Origin: a virus | Reading direction: 5' to 3' (one strand) | IMG/VR virus record: IMGVR_UViG_3300044730_001993 | Coordinates: 1 to 64,000 of that record | Length of the DNA stretch: 64,000 nucleotides | Part shown: positions 46,504 to 54,087 of the stretch, piece after piece | Numbering within the stretch: position 1 is the first letter of the stretch | Layout of the letters: the number at the start of each line of letters is the position of its first letter | The notes under the pieces: model-generated | Told to the model about the DNA's origin: nothing | Seen by the model: the letters and a program-made list of their open reading frames with translations, nothing else | Databases searched by the model: none | Position numbers and translations under genes: made by a program

Positions 46504-46829
46504 CGGACGACCACCCGAGCTACCGTCGCCGCGACTACGCCGAAAATGACGCTCACCAGAGCGGCGAGCGCGATGGCCTGCGAGCGCGTGGCTTCCAACT
46601 CGCGCAGCCGTCGCTCCACGTCATCGCGCAGCCGACGATCGATCTCCGCGCGCCACGTAGCGATATCGTCGAGTCGCGTGATGATTCTCGCCGTGACACC
46701 CTCCAGAGCGGTGTTCGCGCGCGATTGCTCCTTCGCGATTTCCGCCACGGAGCGATTGAGCGCCTCGATGCCGCCGAGGATCACTCGGCGGTGCTCCGCC
46801 CAGCTATCGCTGTCACTTGGATTCGCCAC
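46500..46829 (-). CDS. Coiled-coil protein with C-terminal TM (XhlA-like topology)
   Basis: 109 aa. A coiled coil (VAEIAKEQSRANTALEGVTA, RLRDDVERRLRELEATRSQA) is followed by one TM segment (IALAALVSVIFGVVAATVAR) and a positive end. This is the size and order of XhlA-type lysis accessory proteins, but also fits a membrane anchor for the adjacent PAS and receiver proteins. GTG start inside the end of the PAS gene. Confidence 0.6.
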   Translation of the reverse strand: MANPSDSDSWAEHRRVILGGIEALNRSVAEIAKEQSRANTALEGVTARIITRLDDIATWRAEIDRRLRDDVERRLRELEATRSQAIALAALVSVIFGVVAATVARVVVR

Positions 46830-47259
46830 AGATCACTCCTCTCGCGACAGCGTAACCGTCGTGCCACGGGCTGATGCGCCACGCGATGCGTGACGGCGTT
46901 ACACCATCTGCGTGCCGATACACATTCTCGAAACGTTCGACCCCGCGGTTCTCTGCGACGTTCGACGCCACAACGTCGTGTGAACTCGCCACGTCATCCG
47001 CCGACGCGAGGTAGCGCGACCACGGAGTCCCCTCGACTGCCTGCGCCTCGTAGCCGAGCCGCGCCCACCCGCCGCCGCCGACCGCGATAAAATGCGTGGT
47101 CGACACGAGGCAGTGCAGGATGTGATCGTCGGCGAGCGCCCACGACGCCGCGAGCGCCCAGCGCATCGCGGGAGGCGACGCGAGGTCGACGAGCGCGCAG
47201 AGGGCGCGGTCGATCTCCGCGAGCGTTGCGGCGGTGAGCGGTTCGGCGTCCAGACTCAT
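46813..47259 (-). CDS. PAS-domain protein
   Basis: 148 aa. Helical N-terminus (about 1-45), then a stand-alone PAS domain: HFIAVGGGGWARLGYEAQAV (N-x-x-x-x-x-x-G-Y-type helix), SRYLASADDVASS (the H/D-x-D loop), RFENVYRHADGVTPSRIAWR (F-x-x-R-x-x-x-x-D-G) and WHDGYAVARGVICGES. No kinase, cyclase or HTH domain is attached. PAS domains sense ligands, redox state or bind partners. It is followed by the membrane coil and receiver genes, all overlapping. Confidence 0.7.
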   Translation of the reverse strand: MSLDAEPLTAATLAEIDRALCALVDLASPPAMRWALAASWALADDHILHCLVSTTHFIAVGGGGWARLGYEAQAVEGTPWSRYLASADDVASSHDVVASNVAENRGVERFENVYRHADGVTPSRIAWRISPWHDGYAVARGVICGESK

Positions 47260-47585
47260 TGCCCGCCCGCCTCGATTGAGAGCGTGGTCCCGAGCGTCGA
47301 TGTGAACGTCATGCGAAACGTCGTGATCGGCTCATCGCTCCCGTCGATCGTCGGAAGCGATGCGCCCGCCGCCACCGGCACCGCCGTGATCGCCACCGCC
47401 GCGCCGAACAGCGTGCCGTTCGGAGACGATGCGACGGAGAGCGCCGTCAACGGGTTCGCGCCCGTGTTCGCGACGACGATGTTCCAGTTCGTCGCGTTGT
47501 TGATCGGCACGTCGAGCGTGCGCGGCGTCGCCGCTGCGAGCACGAGCGTCGTGGTGTAGTAGCACGTTCGCGACGGGTTCGGCAC
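47256..47585 (-). CDS. Small beta-sandwich-like virion protein
   Basis: 109 aa from GTG with AGGGAG upstream. Alternating hydrophobic pattern with many Thr and Asn (TTTLVLAAATPRTLDVPINN, WNIVVANTGANPLTALSVA). Likely a small structural or fibre-associated protein. Inference from composition and position. Confidence 0.55.
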   Translation of the reverse strand: MPNPSRTCYYTTTLVLAAATPRTLDVPINNATNWNIVVANTGANPLTALSVASSPNGTLFGAAVAITAVPVAAGASLPTIDGSDEPITTFRMTFTSTLGTTLSIEAGGQ

Positions 47586-47588
47586 GGG

Positions 47589-48704
47589 TCACTCCCTCGT
47601 CTTGGCGTTCGCGAACATCGTCCGCGCGGCGAGCGCGAGGAGTTCTTCGTTGACGTGGTTCGCAGGGTTGAACGTGCCCATCGGCACGCGGTATTTCTTG
47701 AAGAGTCGCGTCACGAGGCGCCGCTGACGGTCCGGCGACAACGCGAAGAACTGACTCGTCGCCACCATGCCAGCGCGCTTGAGAAACGACCCCTCGTCGG
47801 CCCACTGGCGCGGGATTTGGCGCTTACGCTGCGACCTCGTGAGCGGGAGTCCAGACCTCGCCATGTCCTTGCGCGAGTCGCGAATGCGTTTCTGGAAACC
47901 GCGCTTCGAGTAGCGGTCGGGGTGAAACGACGCCTCTCGCTCGATCCAGACGCTCCAGCAGTGGTTGCGCACGGCGCGGATCGCCTGCTCGACCTGATAG
48001 CGCGACTCCAGTTCGGTGATCGCGCGGAGGTGCTTCGGGAGCGCGCGACGCACCGCATCAGTGAGCGCGTAGAAATCGCCATCCTCGCCCGAGTCGGTCC
48101 ACGCGGCGACGAGTTTCTCCAGTCGCTTCGGCGCGATCTTCGAGTTGACGCAGCACGGCGACGATCCCTCACGGTGAGGGAAGGGCATATCGTCGGCGAG
48201 GTCCATCGGGTGCACGCCCATGCGCTTCGCGTCGGCCTCGATCATGCTCGTGTACCCGCGCATCTCCGCCGTGAACGACGGCGTGTCGGGGCAGAGTTTG
48301 TCCTTCGCGTGGCGCATCCTCGCGCGAACGACCGAGCGCGGCACGGGCGTTTCGATCCCGCCCTTTCCCATGTGGGTGCGCACGATGAACGACGATTGGC
48401 ACCTGTACGCCTTGCCGCGTCGCCCGTGCTGGAAGATCGTTTCGCCGAGCGGCGTCGCGCAGCCGATGACCATCGACGGCGAGGGGTCACCGCGCAGCGT
48501 CACCTCGCGACCGATCAGCTTCGACTTGCACCTGTACGGCGTGCCCGCCGACTGCGTGAGCCACGGCTTCGGCACGCGACCGGGCTTCCAACCGCAGGCT
48601 TTACACAGCCCCGTCTCGCACTCGCGGTGTTCGTGCTTGGCGGCGCGCTTCGCTGCGCGGGCATCGTTTCGGAGAGCGCGGCGGGCGCGACGTTTGGCGG
48701 GCAT
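47589..48704 (-). CDS. Large basic Cys-rich tagged protein, unknown
   Basis: 371 aa. N-terminal KRRARRALRND (Asn at 13) resembles the tag. Cys groups (CETGLCKACGWK, PYRCKSKLIG, AYRCQSSFI, SPCCVNSKI) suggest zinc binding. The C-terminal part is helical and basic (FQKRIRDSRKDMARSGLPLT, RRLVTRLFKKYRVPMGTFN). Head of the tail-end gene run; has both an element-type and a weak sigma70-like box upstream. Function unknown. Confidence 0.6.
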   Translation of the reverse strand: MPAKRRARRALRNDARAAKRAAKHEHRECETGLCKACGWKPGRVPKPWLTQSAGTPYRCKSKLIGREVTLRGDPSPSMVIGCATPLGETIFQHGRRGKAYRCQSSFIVRTHMGKGGIETPVPRSVVRARMRHAKDKLCPDTPSFTAEMRGYTSMIEADAKRMGVHPMDLADDMPFPHREGSSPCCVNSKIAPKRLEKLVAAWTDSGEDGDFYALTDAVRRALPKHLRAITELESRYQVEQAIRAVRNHCWSVWIEREASFHPDRYSKRGFQKRIRDSRKDMARSGLPLTRSQRKRQIPRQWADEGSFLKRAGMVATSQFFALSPDRQRRLVTRLFKKYRVPMGTFNPANHVNEELLALAARTMFANAKTRE

Positions 48705-48734
48705 ACGGCGACGTTACACGATTGCGCGGAGCGG

Positions 48735-48764
48735 CGCTACGGGGAACGTGCGGCGTTTATTCAG
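48735..48764 (-). promoter_or_regulatory. Element-type promoter overlapping a stop
   Basis: CTGAAT, 18 bases, GTAGCG, then about 30 bases to ATG 48704. The TGA is the stop of the gene at 48761. The same layout precedes 51857. Confidence 0.45.
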
Positions 48765-49816
48765 CTACGGAGACGATTGCGACTCGACCCGTTCTTCGCG
48801 GCCTTGCGCCTCCGCTGCGGCGCGGGCTTGCCATACGCCGCGAGTTCCGCCTGAGCGGAGCGAACGAGCGATCGAACGTCCGAGGGGACCGGCACGCCCG
48901 CCGCCTCCCGCGCCGCCACGTCGTTGAGGAAATCCTGTGATAGTTCGGCGTACAAGTCGTCCATCTTCTCACGCTTCGGCCCGCGCGACACGGTGAACGA
49001 ACCCATCGAAATGAGGCGAGGAGCCGTCGCGACGGGCGGCACGCCGTGGCGGCGCTGCGCCTCTTGCAGAAGGCCGTTGAGACTGGAGTCCATCGCGCGC
49101 CACTCGCGACGTTTCTTGCCCTTCGCCAGAATCGACGGCGCTCGCCAGAAGCCCACGTCGCCGACGAAGATGCTCCCGTCACGGCGACGATAGAGCGAGA
49201 GTTCGTCGTGAACGCCCCACCCGTGTTTGCGCTCGATCGCGAGCAACTGGCCCTCCAGTTCGGCGTACTCCGTGCCCGTCATCGTCTGGAGCGGCTCGCC
49301 GTACTCGCGCACGAGCGCAGGCGTGCCGCCGTCGAGTTCCACGTAGGTCGTGCGCGGGATGATGCTGTACCCGAGACTCGCGAGTTCGTTCGCGATGCCC
49401 GCCTCTTGCCGAAGGTTGCGCGTCTGTTCGTCGCGCATCCACGGTCGGCCATGAACGTTCGTCGCCGTCGCCAGCTTGACGACGCGCGGAGCATCGTCAG
49501 CCTCGATCTTGTACGCCGCGCCGAAGTTGCCAGAACCGAGCGGCTCGACGTAGCCGTACTGGCGCTTGCCGTCGCGGGTGAACGAGTACGATTGCGGCGC
49601 CAGTTTCAGTCGCGAGGCGATGCGAGCAGCCTCCGCGGTGTCGGGCCGTTTCCAGTGGTCACGGGACACGCGCGGCGGGTAGGTGATCGTGCGGGTGTTT
49701 CTGCGATCGTAGGCATCGTCGCCTTCGCCGACGCGCTCCACGTAGTCTTCGTCGCGGTATCGCTCCGCACGAAGCGGGTTGCGCGCACACGATCGGGTGT
49801 CCCGTCGAGGCTTCAT
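48761..49816 (-). CDS. Protein-kinase-like protein, tagged at both ends
   Basis: 351 aa from ATG 49816 (ATGA overlap). N-terminal tag RSCARNP (Asn 13), C-terminal tag KAAKNGSSRNRLRS. Kinase features: P-loop GYVEPLGSGNFGAAYK (about 89-103), ATP Lys in VVKLATA (about 114), hinge LVREYG, then HDELSLYRRRDGS and IFVGDVGFWRAP, which stand for the catalytic loop and DFG strand. The catalytic Asp and DVG are partly changed, so activity is uncertain. Co-transcribed with two other tagged proteins upstream. Confidence 0.68.
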   Translation of the reverse strand: MKPRRDTRSCARNPLRAERYRDEDYVERVGEGDDAYDRRNTRTITYPPRVSRDHWKRPDTAEAARIASRLKLAPQSYSFTRDGKRQYGYVEPLGSGNFGAAYKIEADDAPRVVKLATATNVHGRPWMRDEQTRNLRQEAGIANELASLGYSIIPRTTYVELDGGTPALVREYGEPLQTMTGTEYAELEGQLLAIERKHGWGVHDELSLYRRRDGSIFVGDVGFWRAPSILAKGKKRREWRAMDSSLNGLLQEAQRRHGVPPVATAPRLISMGSFTVSRGPKREKMDDLYAELSQDFLNDVAAREAAGVPVPSDVRSLVRSAQAELAAYGKPAPQRRRKAAKNGSSRNRLRS

Positions 49817-50667
49817 CGCGACCCGCGCCTCGCGTGACTGCGATGCGGTTCGCTGCGACTCACGTAGGCGATCGCCTCGACGCGGCCCGTATCGAACTTG
49901 TGCCACTGAAACGAGAGCGCCACGTCTTCGACTTGCGCAGGCGAGAACGGGTCGTCGGCGTTCGATTGAGCGAGGTAGATTGCCGTGCGACCGCTATCGT
50001 GCATGAACGTGTGCGAGTCGATGACGGAGCCCCACTCGTATCCGTGTCGCGCGAGGATCTCACCGCACTTCGCGAGCGCGGCACCGATCGAACGGAACAG
50101 TGGCTTGCCGCCGACGTGCTCCGCGAGTTCACCGTTGATCGCCTCGGCGACGTGCTCCGGCATCGAACTACGAACGTGGATCTCTCCGCGCGTGGCGGGT
50201 CGCCTCGTCGCTGCGCCTCGCCCGTTCTTCTCCGCCTCGCGCCCCACGACGGCGGGCACCGGGGGCACCTCGCCGACGAGCCCCTCGCGCGAGGCGAACG
50301 TGCCCTCTTCGCGCACATCGAACTGGTCTACCGGGCCGTGAAGCCACGCGGGGTCCGCGTACTCCGCTTGACGGTAGATGCGCACGTCGGAACCGCGCCA
50401 GTGCACGCGAGGGGCGAGCGCGGCGTTGTAGACCGCGACGGTGCGACCGCGCTCCTTGATGACGAGCACCGACACGCCGTAGCGCGGAACGTGGCGCTTG
50501 ACGCCCTTGAGCCACTGTTCGATGCCGCGCCACGCACTCGCGCGCGAGAACTTCTCGGTCCACGGCCACGCATCTTCGCCCCCGTCGGGGTAGGTCACGT
50601 CGAACGTGACTGTTCGTGCGGGAGCGGGGTTGTGAGCGGACGGACGTGTGACTCGTCGAGAGTTCAT
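49813..50667 (-). CDS. Tagged two-domain protein, unknown
   Basis: 284 aa from ATG (ATGA). N-terminal tag PSAHNPAPA (Asn 13), a first domain (RTVTFDVTYPDGGEDAWPWT, GVSVLVIKERGRTVAVYN), the internal tag EAEKNGRGAATRR, and a second domain (GELAEHVGGKPLFRSIGAAL, AQVEDVALSFQWHKFDTG). Same tag-domain-tag plan as its neighbours. Not recognised. Confidence 0.6.
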   Translation of the reverse strand: MNSRRVTRPSAHNPAPARTVTFDVTYPDGGEDAWPWTEKFSRASAWRGIEQWLKGVKRHVPRYGVSVLVIKERGRTVAVYNAALAPRVHWRGSDVRIYRQAEYADPAWLHGPVDQFDVREEGTFASREGLVGEVPPVPAVVGREAEKNGRGAATRRPATRGEIHVRSSMPEHVAEAINGELAEHVGGKPLFRSIGAALAKCGEILARHGYEWGSVIDSHTFMHDSGRTAIYLAQSNADDPFSPAQVEDVALSFQWHKFDTGRVEAIAYVSRSEPHRSHARRGSR

Positions 50668-51857
50668 CGCGAGCCCGCCTTGCGCGCCGAGCGTCGCCCG
50701 TTCTTCTGCGACGGGCGGAAGGCGGGATCGGACCGCATGATTACTTTGCCGCTCGGTGTGGTGAACGGTCGGTAGGTCATACCGCCCGGACCTCCCATGT
50801 AAGGCCCGTGGTCGTCGATGCCGATCGTGGCCGTCGCCCTGCGACCGTCCCATAGAGTGGCCGTTACCATGACGGTCCCCGGCACGGAGTGATCGAACGA
50901 CCATGCGGGGTCGGCGGCGAGATCGAACTCCACGGAGAGGATGCCGCGAGCGGTATCCTCAAGACGCCGCGCTTCATCCGCGCCGATGGCCTTGGTTGCC
51001 TTCATTGATCGTCGCCCGTTCTTCTGCGCTTCGCGATCGAGGAACGTGAGACTCACCACGCTGCCCTGCCGCCAGTAGTCGAGGAACCTGTACTGGTGCG
51101 CGTGGTAGAATGCCATCTCCACGTCGCGCTCGCTCATGCCGAACATCCCCCACACGGGAGACTCCAGCGTGCGCAGCCCATTGCCGGTCGCGTTGTGAAT
51201 GTCGCGGGCGATGTACGTGAACGTTTCGTCGTCGATGTGAAGTCCGCGGCGCCGCCCTTCGGCGTTGACGTTTCTGTCGCCCGACACCTTGTACGGTTCG
51301 TCGAGCACGCTCCACGCCACGAGGGCATCGAACAGGCGCAGCGACACGGAGTCGCGCTCCTTCTGGTCCCACCGCACGCCGCCCGTAAACTCGGCCTTGT
51401 CGCGGAGGCGCGGGTGCCCGTCGTCGTCGTAGACCGTCGCCACGTCGAACTGGTACGGCTTGCGCCTGAAGTTGCAGGTTCCGCCCTCGCGGTCGCACTC
51501 GTCGCGCACCATCTTCACTGCCTCGCGCAGCGTCCGACTGGCCTTGAGCGCATCGTAGAACTCGCGTGCGTGCTTGTAGCGGTCGCGCGACTTCGGCACG
51601 GGCACGGTGCGCGAGAAGAGTTCCGACGCATCGCCCCTCGTACGCTTCACGCCGTCCACTGCGATCACGCGCTTCGACTCGATACGGTGGGGGAACTGCC
51701 TATCCTCGGAGTGCACGGTGACGTCGCCGCCGTCGTGCTCCTGAATCGAGTCAACGTAGATCGTGCGAACGAGCGGCTCGAAGTCCGCGCGGTACGTGAC
51801 GGAGTGCTTGCGGTCGGGGTTGCCGGTTGCGCGGCGGCGGACTCTCGTGGCGGGCAT
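50664..51857 (-). CDS. Tagged multidomain protein; middle paralogous to 23976
   Basis: 397 aa from ATG. Tags: RRRATGNP (Asn 13), AQKNGRRSMKATK at about residue 275, and SQKNGRRSARKAGSR at the very end. The part before the second tag contains a domain that is also the 201-aa protein at 23976. The part after it (LSVEFDLAADPAWSFDHSVP, ATIGIDDHGPYMGGPGGMTY) begins with Met, as if a second gene had been joined without a stop. Function unknown. Confidence 0.62.
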   Translation of the reverse strand: MPATRVRRRATGNPDRKHSVTYRADFEPLVRTIYVDSIQEHDGGDVTVHSEDRQFPHRIESKRVIAVDGVKRTRGDASELFSRTVPVPKSRDRYKHAREFYDALKASRTLREAVKMVRDECDREGGTCNFRRKPYQFDVATVYDDDGHPRLRDKAEFTGGVRWDQKERDSVSLRLFDALVAWSVLDEPYKVSGDRNVNAEGRRRGLHIDDETFTYIARDIHNATGNGLRTLESPVWGMFGMSERDVEMAFYHAHQYRFLDYWRQGSVVSLTFLDREAQKNGRRSMKATKAIGADEARRLEDTARGILSVEFDLAADPAWSFDHSVPGTVMVTATLWDGRRATATIGIDDHGPYMGGPGGMTYRPFTTPSGKVIMRSDPAFRPSQKNGRRSARKAGSR

Positions 51858-51888
51858 ACCGGCGACGCTACACGATCGCCCGAAGTTC

Positions 51889-51918
51889 CGCTACGGCGAA
51901 CGTCGCCCGTTTATTCAC
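51889..51918 (-). promoter_or_regulatory. Element-type promoter
   Basis: GTGAAT, 18 bases, GTAGCG, then about 30 bases to ATG 51857; a TAGCGT box lies 7 bases before the ATG as a possible second promoter. Confidence 0.4.
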
Positions 51919-51971
51919 TCCGCCGTTTCCCGCTAGACGCGCGACGCGGCGCGGCGTAGGATCGCGGGACC

Positions 51972-52148
51972 ATGCGTAAACTCGTTCTTCTCGCCGCACT
52001 CCTCAACGCTTGCGACGACGCCGTTGTCGCGCCCCGCGACGCCACGCTCGACTCGCCCGAGTCCGATGCGGTCACCGTGTTCGACGCCTCGCAGGAGCCG
52101 CTGAACGCTCCCGCCGACGTGCTCGACGCGGGCATCGACGCGCGCTGA
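51972..52148 (+). CDS. Small lipoprotein
   Basis: 58 aa. MRKLVLLAALLNAC is a short lipoprotein signal with the lipobox ending in Cys14. The mature part is Asp/Ala/Pro-rich (CDDAVVAPRDATLDSPESDA) with no fold expected. Would be attached to the membrane. A superinfection or surface role is possible but not shown. This composition is like that of myxobacterial lipoproteins. Confidence 0.7.
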   Translation: MRKLVLLAALLNACDDAVVAPRDATLDSPESDAVTVFDASQEPLNAPADVLDAGIDAR

Positions 52149-52174
52149 ACATCCACGCCGCCGCTCACGTACAA
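52145..52174 (+). promoter_or_regulatory. Element-type promoter, leaderless, overlapping a stop
   Basis: CTGAAC, 18 bases, GTACAA, then 5 bases to GTG 52180. The TGA is the stop of the lipoprotein gene. Confidence 0.55.
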
Positions 52175-52179
52175 CTCCC

Positions 52180-52521
52180 GTGAGCACCACCCCCGACCCC
52201 AGCGCCATCACCTACTACGCCCATCGTCGCGTTCGCGCCGACGGCCTCGTCTCGTATTTCCACGCGTCGCCGAGTCGGTGGTGGGTCGAGTTGCACGGCA
52301 GTACCGAGCCCGTCGTGACGATCCGACTCCGCGAACGTACCGCTGCGGACGCGCCGTCGTCCTACTTCGCGTGGCTCAGGTTCGATCGCCCCGAGCGATA
52401 CGCGATGGTATGGCCGTCGGAGGGGCAACTCGAAATGTGTTTTCCGGGCGGCTCGCAAGCGGAGGCCGACCGCGGTCTCGGACGCAAGGTGAACTTGATC
52501 GTCGAGGAGGTGACGACGTGA
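52180..52521 (+). CDS. Unknown protein, intact paralogue of 52518 gene
   Basis: 113 aa from GTG. ITYYAHRRVRADGLVSYFHA, VTIRLRERTAADAPSSYFAW, LEMCFPGGSQAEADRG and KVNLIVEEV. All parts have a counterpart in the next gene. Not recognised. Confidence 0.65.
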   Translation: MSTTPDPSAITYYAHRRVRADGLVSYFHASPSRWWVELHGSTEPVVTIRLRERTAADAPSSYFAWLRFDRPERYAMVWPSEGQLEMCFPGGSQAEADRGLGRKVNLIVEEVTT

Positions 52522-52839
52522 GCGCCGACCCTAGTTCGCACGCCTACTACGCCCACCGCATCGTGCGGCGAAGTGGCGTACTCGCACGCGACCCCGAAGC
52601 GCGAGCGGCTTCGCTTCTACGGCGGCAACGACCCGATCGTGGCCGTGAGGTTGCGCGAGCGTACCGACGCCGACCCGCCGTCAACGTACTTCGGGTGGCT
52701 CGCAACGGGAGGGAGCGCCTACGAAATGGTGTGGCGCTCACGCACGCACTTCGAGGCGTGTTTCCAGTACACTTCCGACGAGGCGGCGAGCAAGGGCCGC
52801 GGGCGTCGGGTCAACCTCGTCGTCGAGGAGGTTCCGTAA
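52518..52839 (+). pseudogene. Frameshifted tandem paralogue of 52180
   Basis: From GTG 52518 (GTGA overlap) the frame reads SADPSSHAYYAHRIVRRSG, like the start of the 52180 protein. The rest of the similarity (VAYSHATPKRERLRFYGGND, VAVRLRERTDADPPSTYFGW, RRVNLVVEEVP) is in the +1 frame and open from about 52573 to 52839. The two overlap at AGTGGCGTAC. Either a real frameshift (dead gene), programmed +1 shifting, or translation from a GTG at 52573 of a shortened protein. Confidence 0.6.
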
Positions 52840-53405
52840 TGCGCTGGCTCACCTCAGATTTGCACGTCGGACACACGAACATCATCACGTACTGCAAGCG
52901 TCCGTTCCCCGACGTAGCGGCGATGAACGAGGCGATCTTCTCGCGCTGGCGGGCGTCGGTCGCGCCCGACGACGAGGTTTGGGTTCTCGGCGACGTGGTG
53001 CTCGGGCACGACTGGCGCGAGTCGCTGCACGCCATCGCCGCGCTGCCAGGGCGCAAGGTGCTCGTGGCGGGCAACCACGATCGGTGCTGGCACGGGCACG
53101 GCGCGAAGCACGCACTGTACGTCTCCGACTACGCCGTCGCCTTCGACGTTCGGCAAGGCACGCAGCGCCTCACGATCGACGGCATCGAGTGCGACGTGTC
53201 GCACTTCCCGTACGTGGACGAAGAGCGCGAGCGGCCCGACAAGTACGCGCAGTGGCGCCCGCGCGACGAAGGGCGACCGCTGTTGTGCGGCCACGTTCAC
53301 GAGAAGTGGCGGCGGCGCGGGTGCGAGGTGAACGTGGGCGTGGACGTGTGGGACTTCGCCCCCGTCGCGGAGACCACGCTCGCGGCGATGCTGCGGGCGA
53401 TTTAG
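52839..53405 (+). CDS. Calcineurin-like metallophosphoesterase
   Basis: 188 aa; ATG overlaps the upstream stop (TAATG). All five metal-binding blocks are present in order: SDLHVGH (D-x-H), WVLGDVVLG (G-D), VAGNHDR (G-N-H-D), VSHFPY (H) and CGHVHEKW (G-H-x-H). Such phage enzymes hydrolyse phosphodiesters, for example of nucleotides or RNA ends. The substrate is not known. Its stop overlaps the convergent GNAT gene. Confidence 0.88.
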   Translation: MRWLTSDLHVGHTNIITYCKRPFPDVAAMNEAIFSRWRASVAPDDEVWVLGDVVLGHDWRESLHAIAALPGRKVLVAGNHDRCWHGHGAKHALYVSDYAVAFDVRQGTQRLTIDGIECDVSHFPYVDEERERPDKYAQWRPRDEGRPLLCGHVHEKWRRRGCEVNVGVDVWDFAPVAETTLAAMLRAI

Positions 53406-53824
53406 GACGCGCTCTTGCGCTGCTCGTACGATGCGAGCGCATCGTCTGCCGTGGGCTGCAATTTGTCGAGGTTGATCGCCATGTAGTCGCTGTTCTTGCC
53501 GAGGCGCTTGAATCCGATGCGACTCCAGTGCTCGCGCAGTTTTCGGAACGCCGCCGTCCGCTCGGGCGAGAGAGTCGGCGCGTCGGTCGATGCGAACTGC
53601 AAGGGGAACGCCTTGCCGATCGCGTAACCGCACCCCGCCCCGAACGTCTTCACGAACCGCATCGCCGCCATAAGCCCGACGCCGATGCCGCGGTGCGCTT
53701 CATCGACCTTCACGAGTTCGACGATGAGCGTGTCGATGCCGTTCGATGCGTCTTCGATAAGATCCTCCACCTCGTCGCGAGCGAAGCCCGTCGCGGGGTC
53801 GGCGATCGCGTTCATGTACGACAC
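53402..53824 (-). CDS. GNAT-like acetyltransferase
   Basis: 140 aa from GTG (ATG at 53815 possible). Contains ELVKVDEAHRGIGVGLMAAM, matching the GNAT acetyl-CoA motif (V-x-x-x-x-R-G-x-G-x-G), and later FRKLREHWSRIGFKRLG, the usual end strand of the fold. It lacks the full N-terminal strands, so it is short for the family. Probably transfers an acetyl group to an unknown target. Confidence 0.62.
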   Translation of the reverse strand: MSYMNAIADPATGFARDEVEDLIEDASNGIDTLIVELVKVDEAHRGIGVGLMAAMRFVKTFGAGCGYAIGKAFPLQFASTDAPTLSPERTAAFRKLREHWSRIGFKRLGKNSDYMAINLDKLQPTADDALASYEQRKSAS

Positions 53825-53827
53825 GAG

Positions 53828-54052
53828 TTAGCCGTCGATCGCGTCGCAGGCGTCCATCGCTTCGTGGTAGGCGCCGCACGCCAGAACACGCCACCCGCGA
53901 ACCTCGCCGACGATTTTCTCGCGGTCGTCGTCGCCGACGAAAACGATCTTGCCGTCGATGCGCTGCAAGACGTGCTCGAACTCGTCTTCGACGTTTGCGA
54001 GACTGCTCTCGATGCCGAAGCGAACCCTGTACTGGTCGATGTAGTGGCTCAT
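53828..54052 (-). CDS. Small acidic protein, unknown
   Basis: 74 aa, leaderless ATG 54052. SLANVEDEFEHVLQRIDGKI, then VFVGDDDREKIVGEVRGWRV. Coupled to the GNAT gene. Not recognised. Confidence 0.6.
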   Translation of the reverse strand: MSHYIDQYRVRFGIESSLANVEDEFEHVLQRIDGKIVFVGDDDREKIVGEVRGWRVLACGAYHEAMDACDAIDG

Positions 54053-54057
54053 GCCAC

Positions 54058-54087
54058 GTTGACGCCGCGATGGTGGCGACTATTCAC
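54058..54087 (-). promoter_or_regulatory. Element-type promoter, leaderless, overlapping a stop
   Basis: GTGAAT, 18 bases, GTCAAC, then 5 bases to ATG 54052. The TGA is the stop of the gene at 54084. Confidence 0.5.

Noticed and set aside
44857-46893. 678-aa open frame on the plus strand
   Set aside because: Opposite the repeat fibre and PAS/receiver genes. Its regularity comes from the fibre repeats read in antisense.
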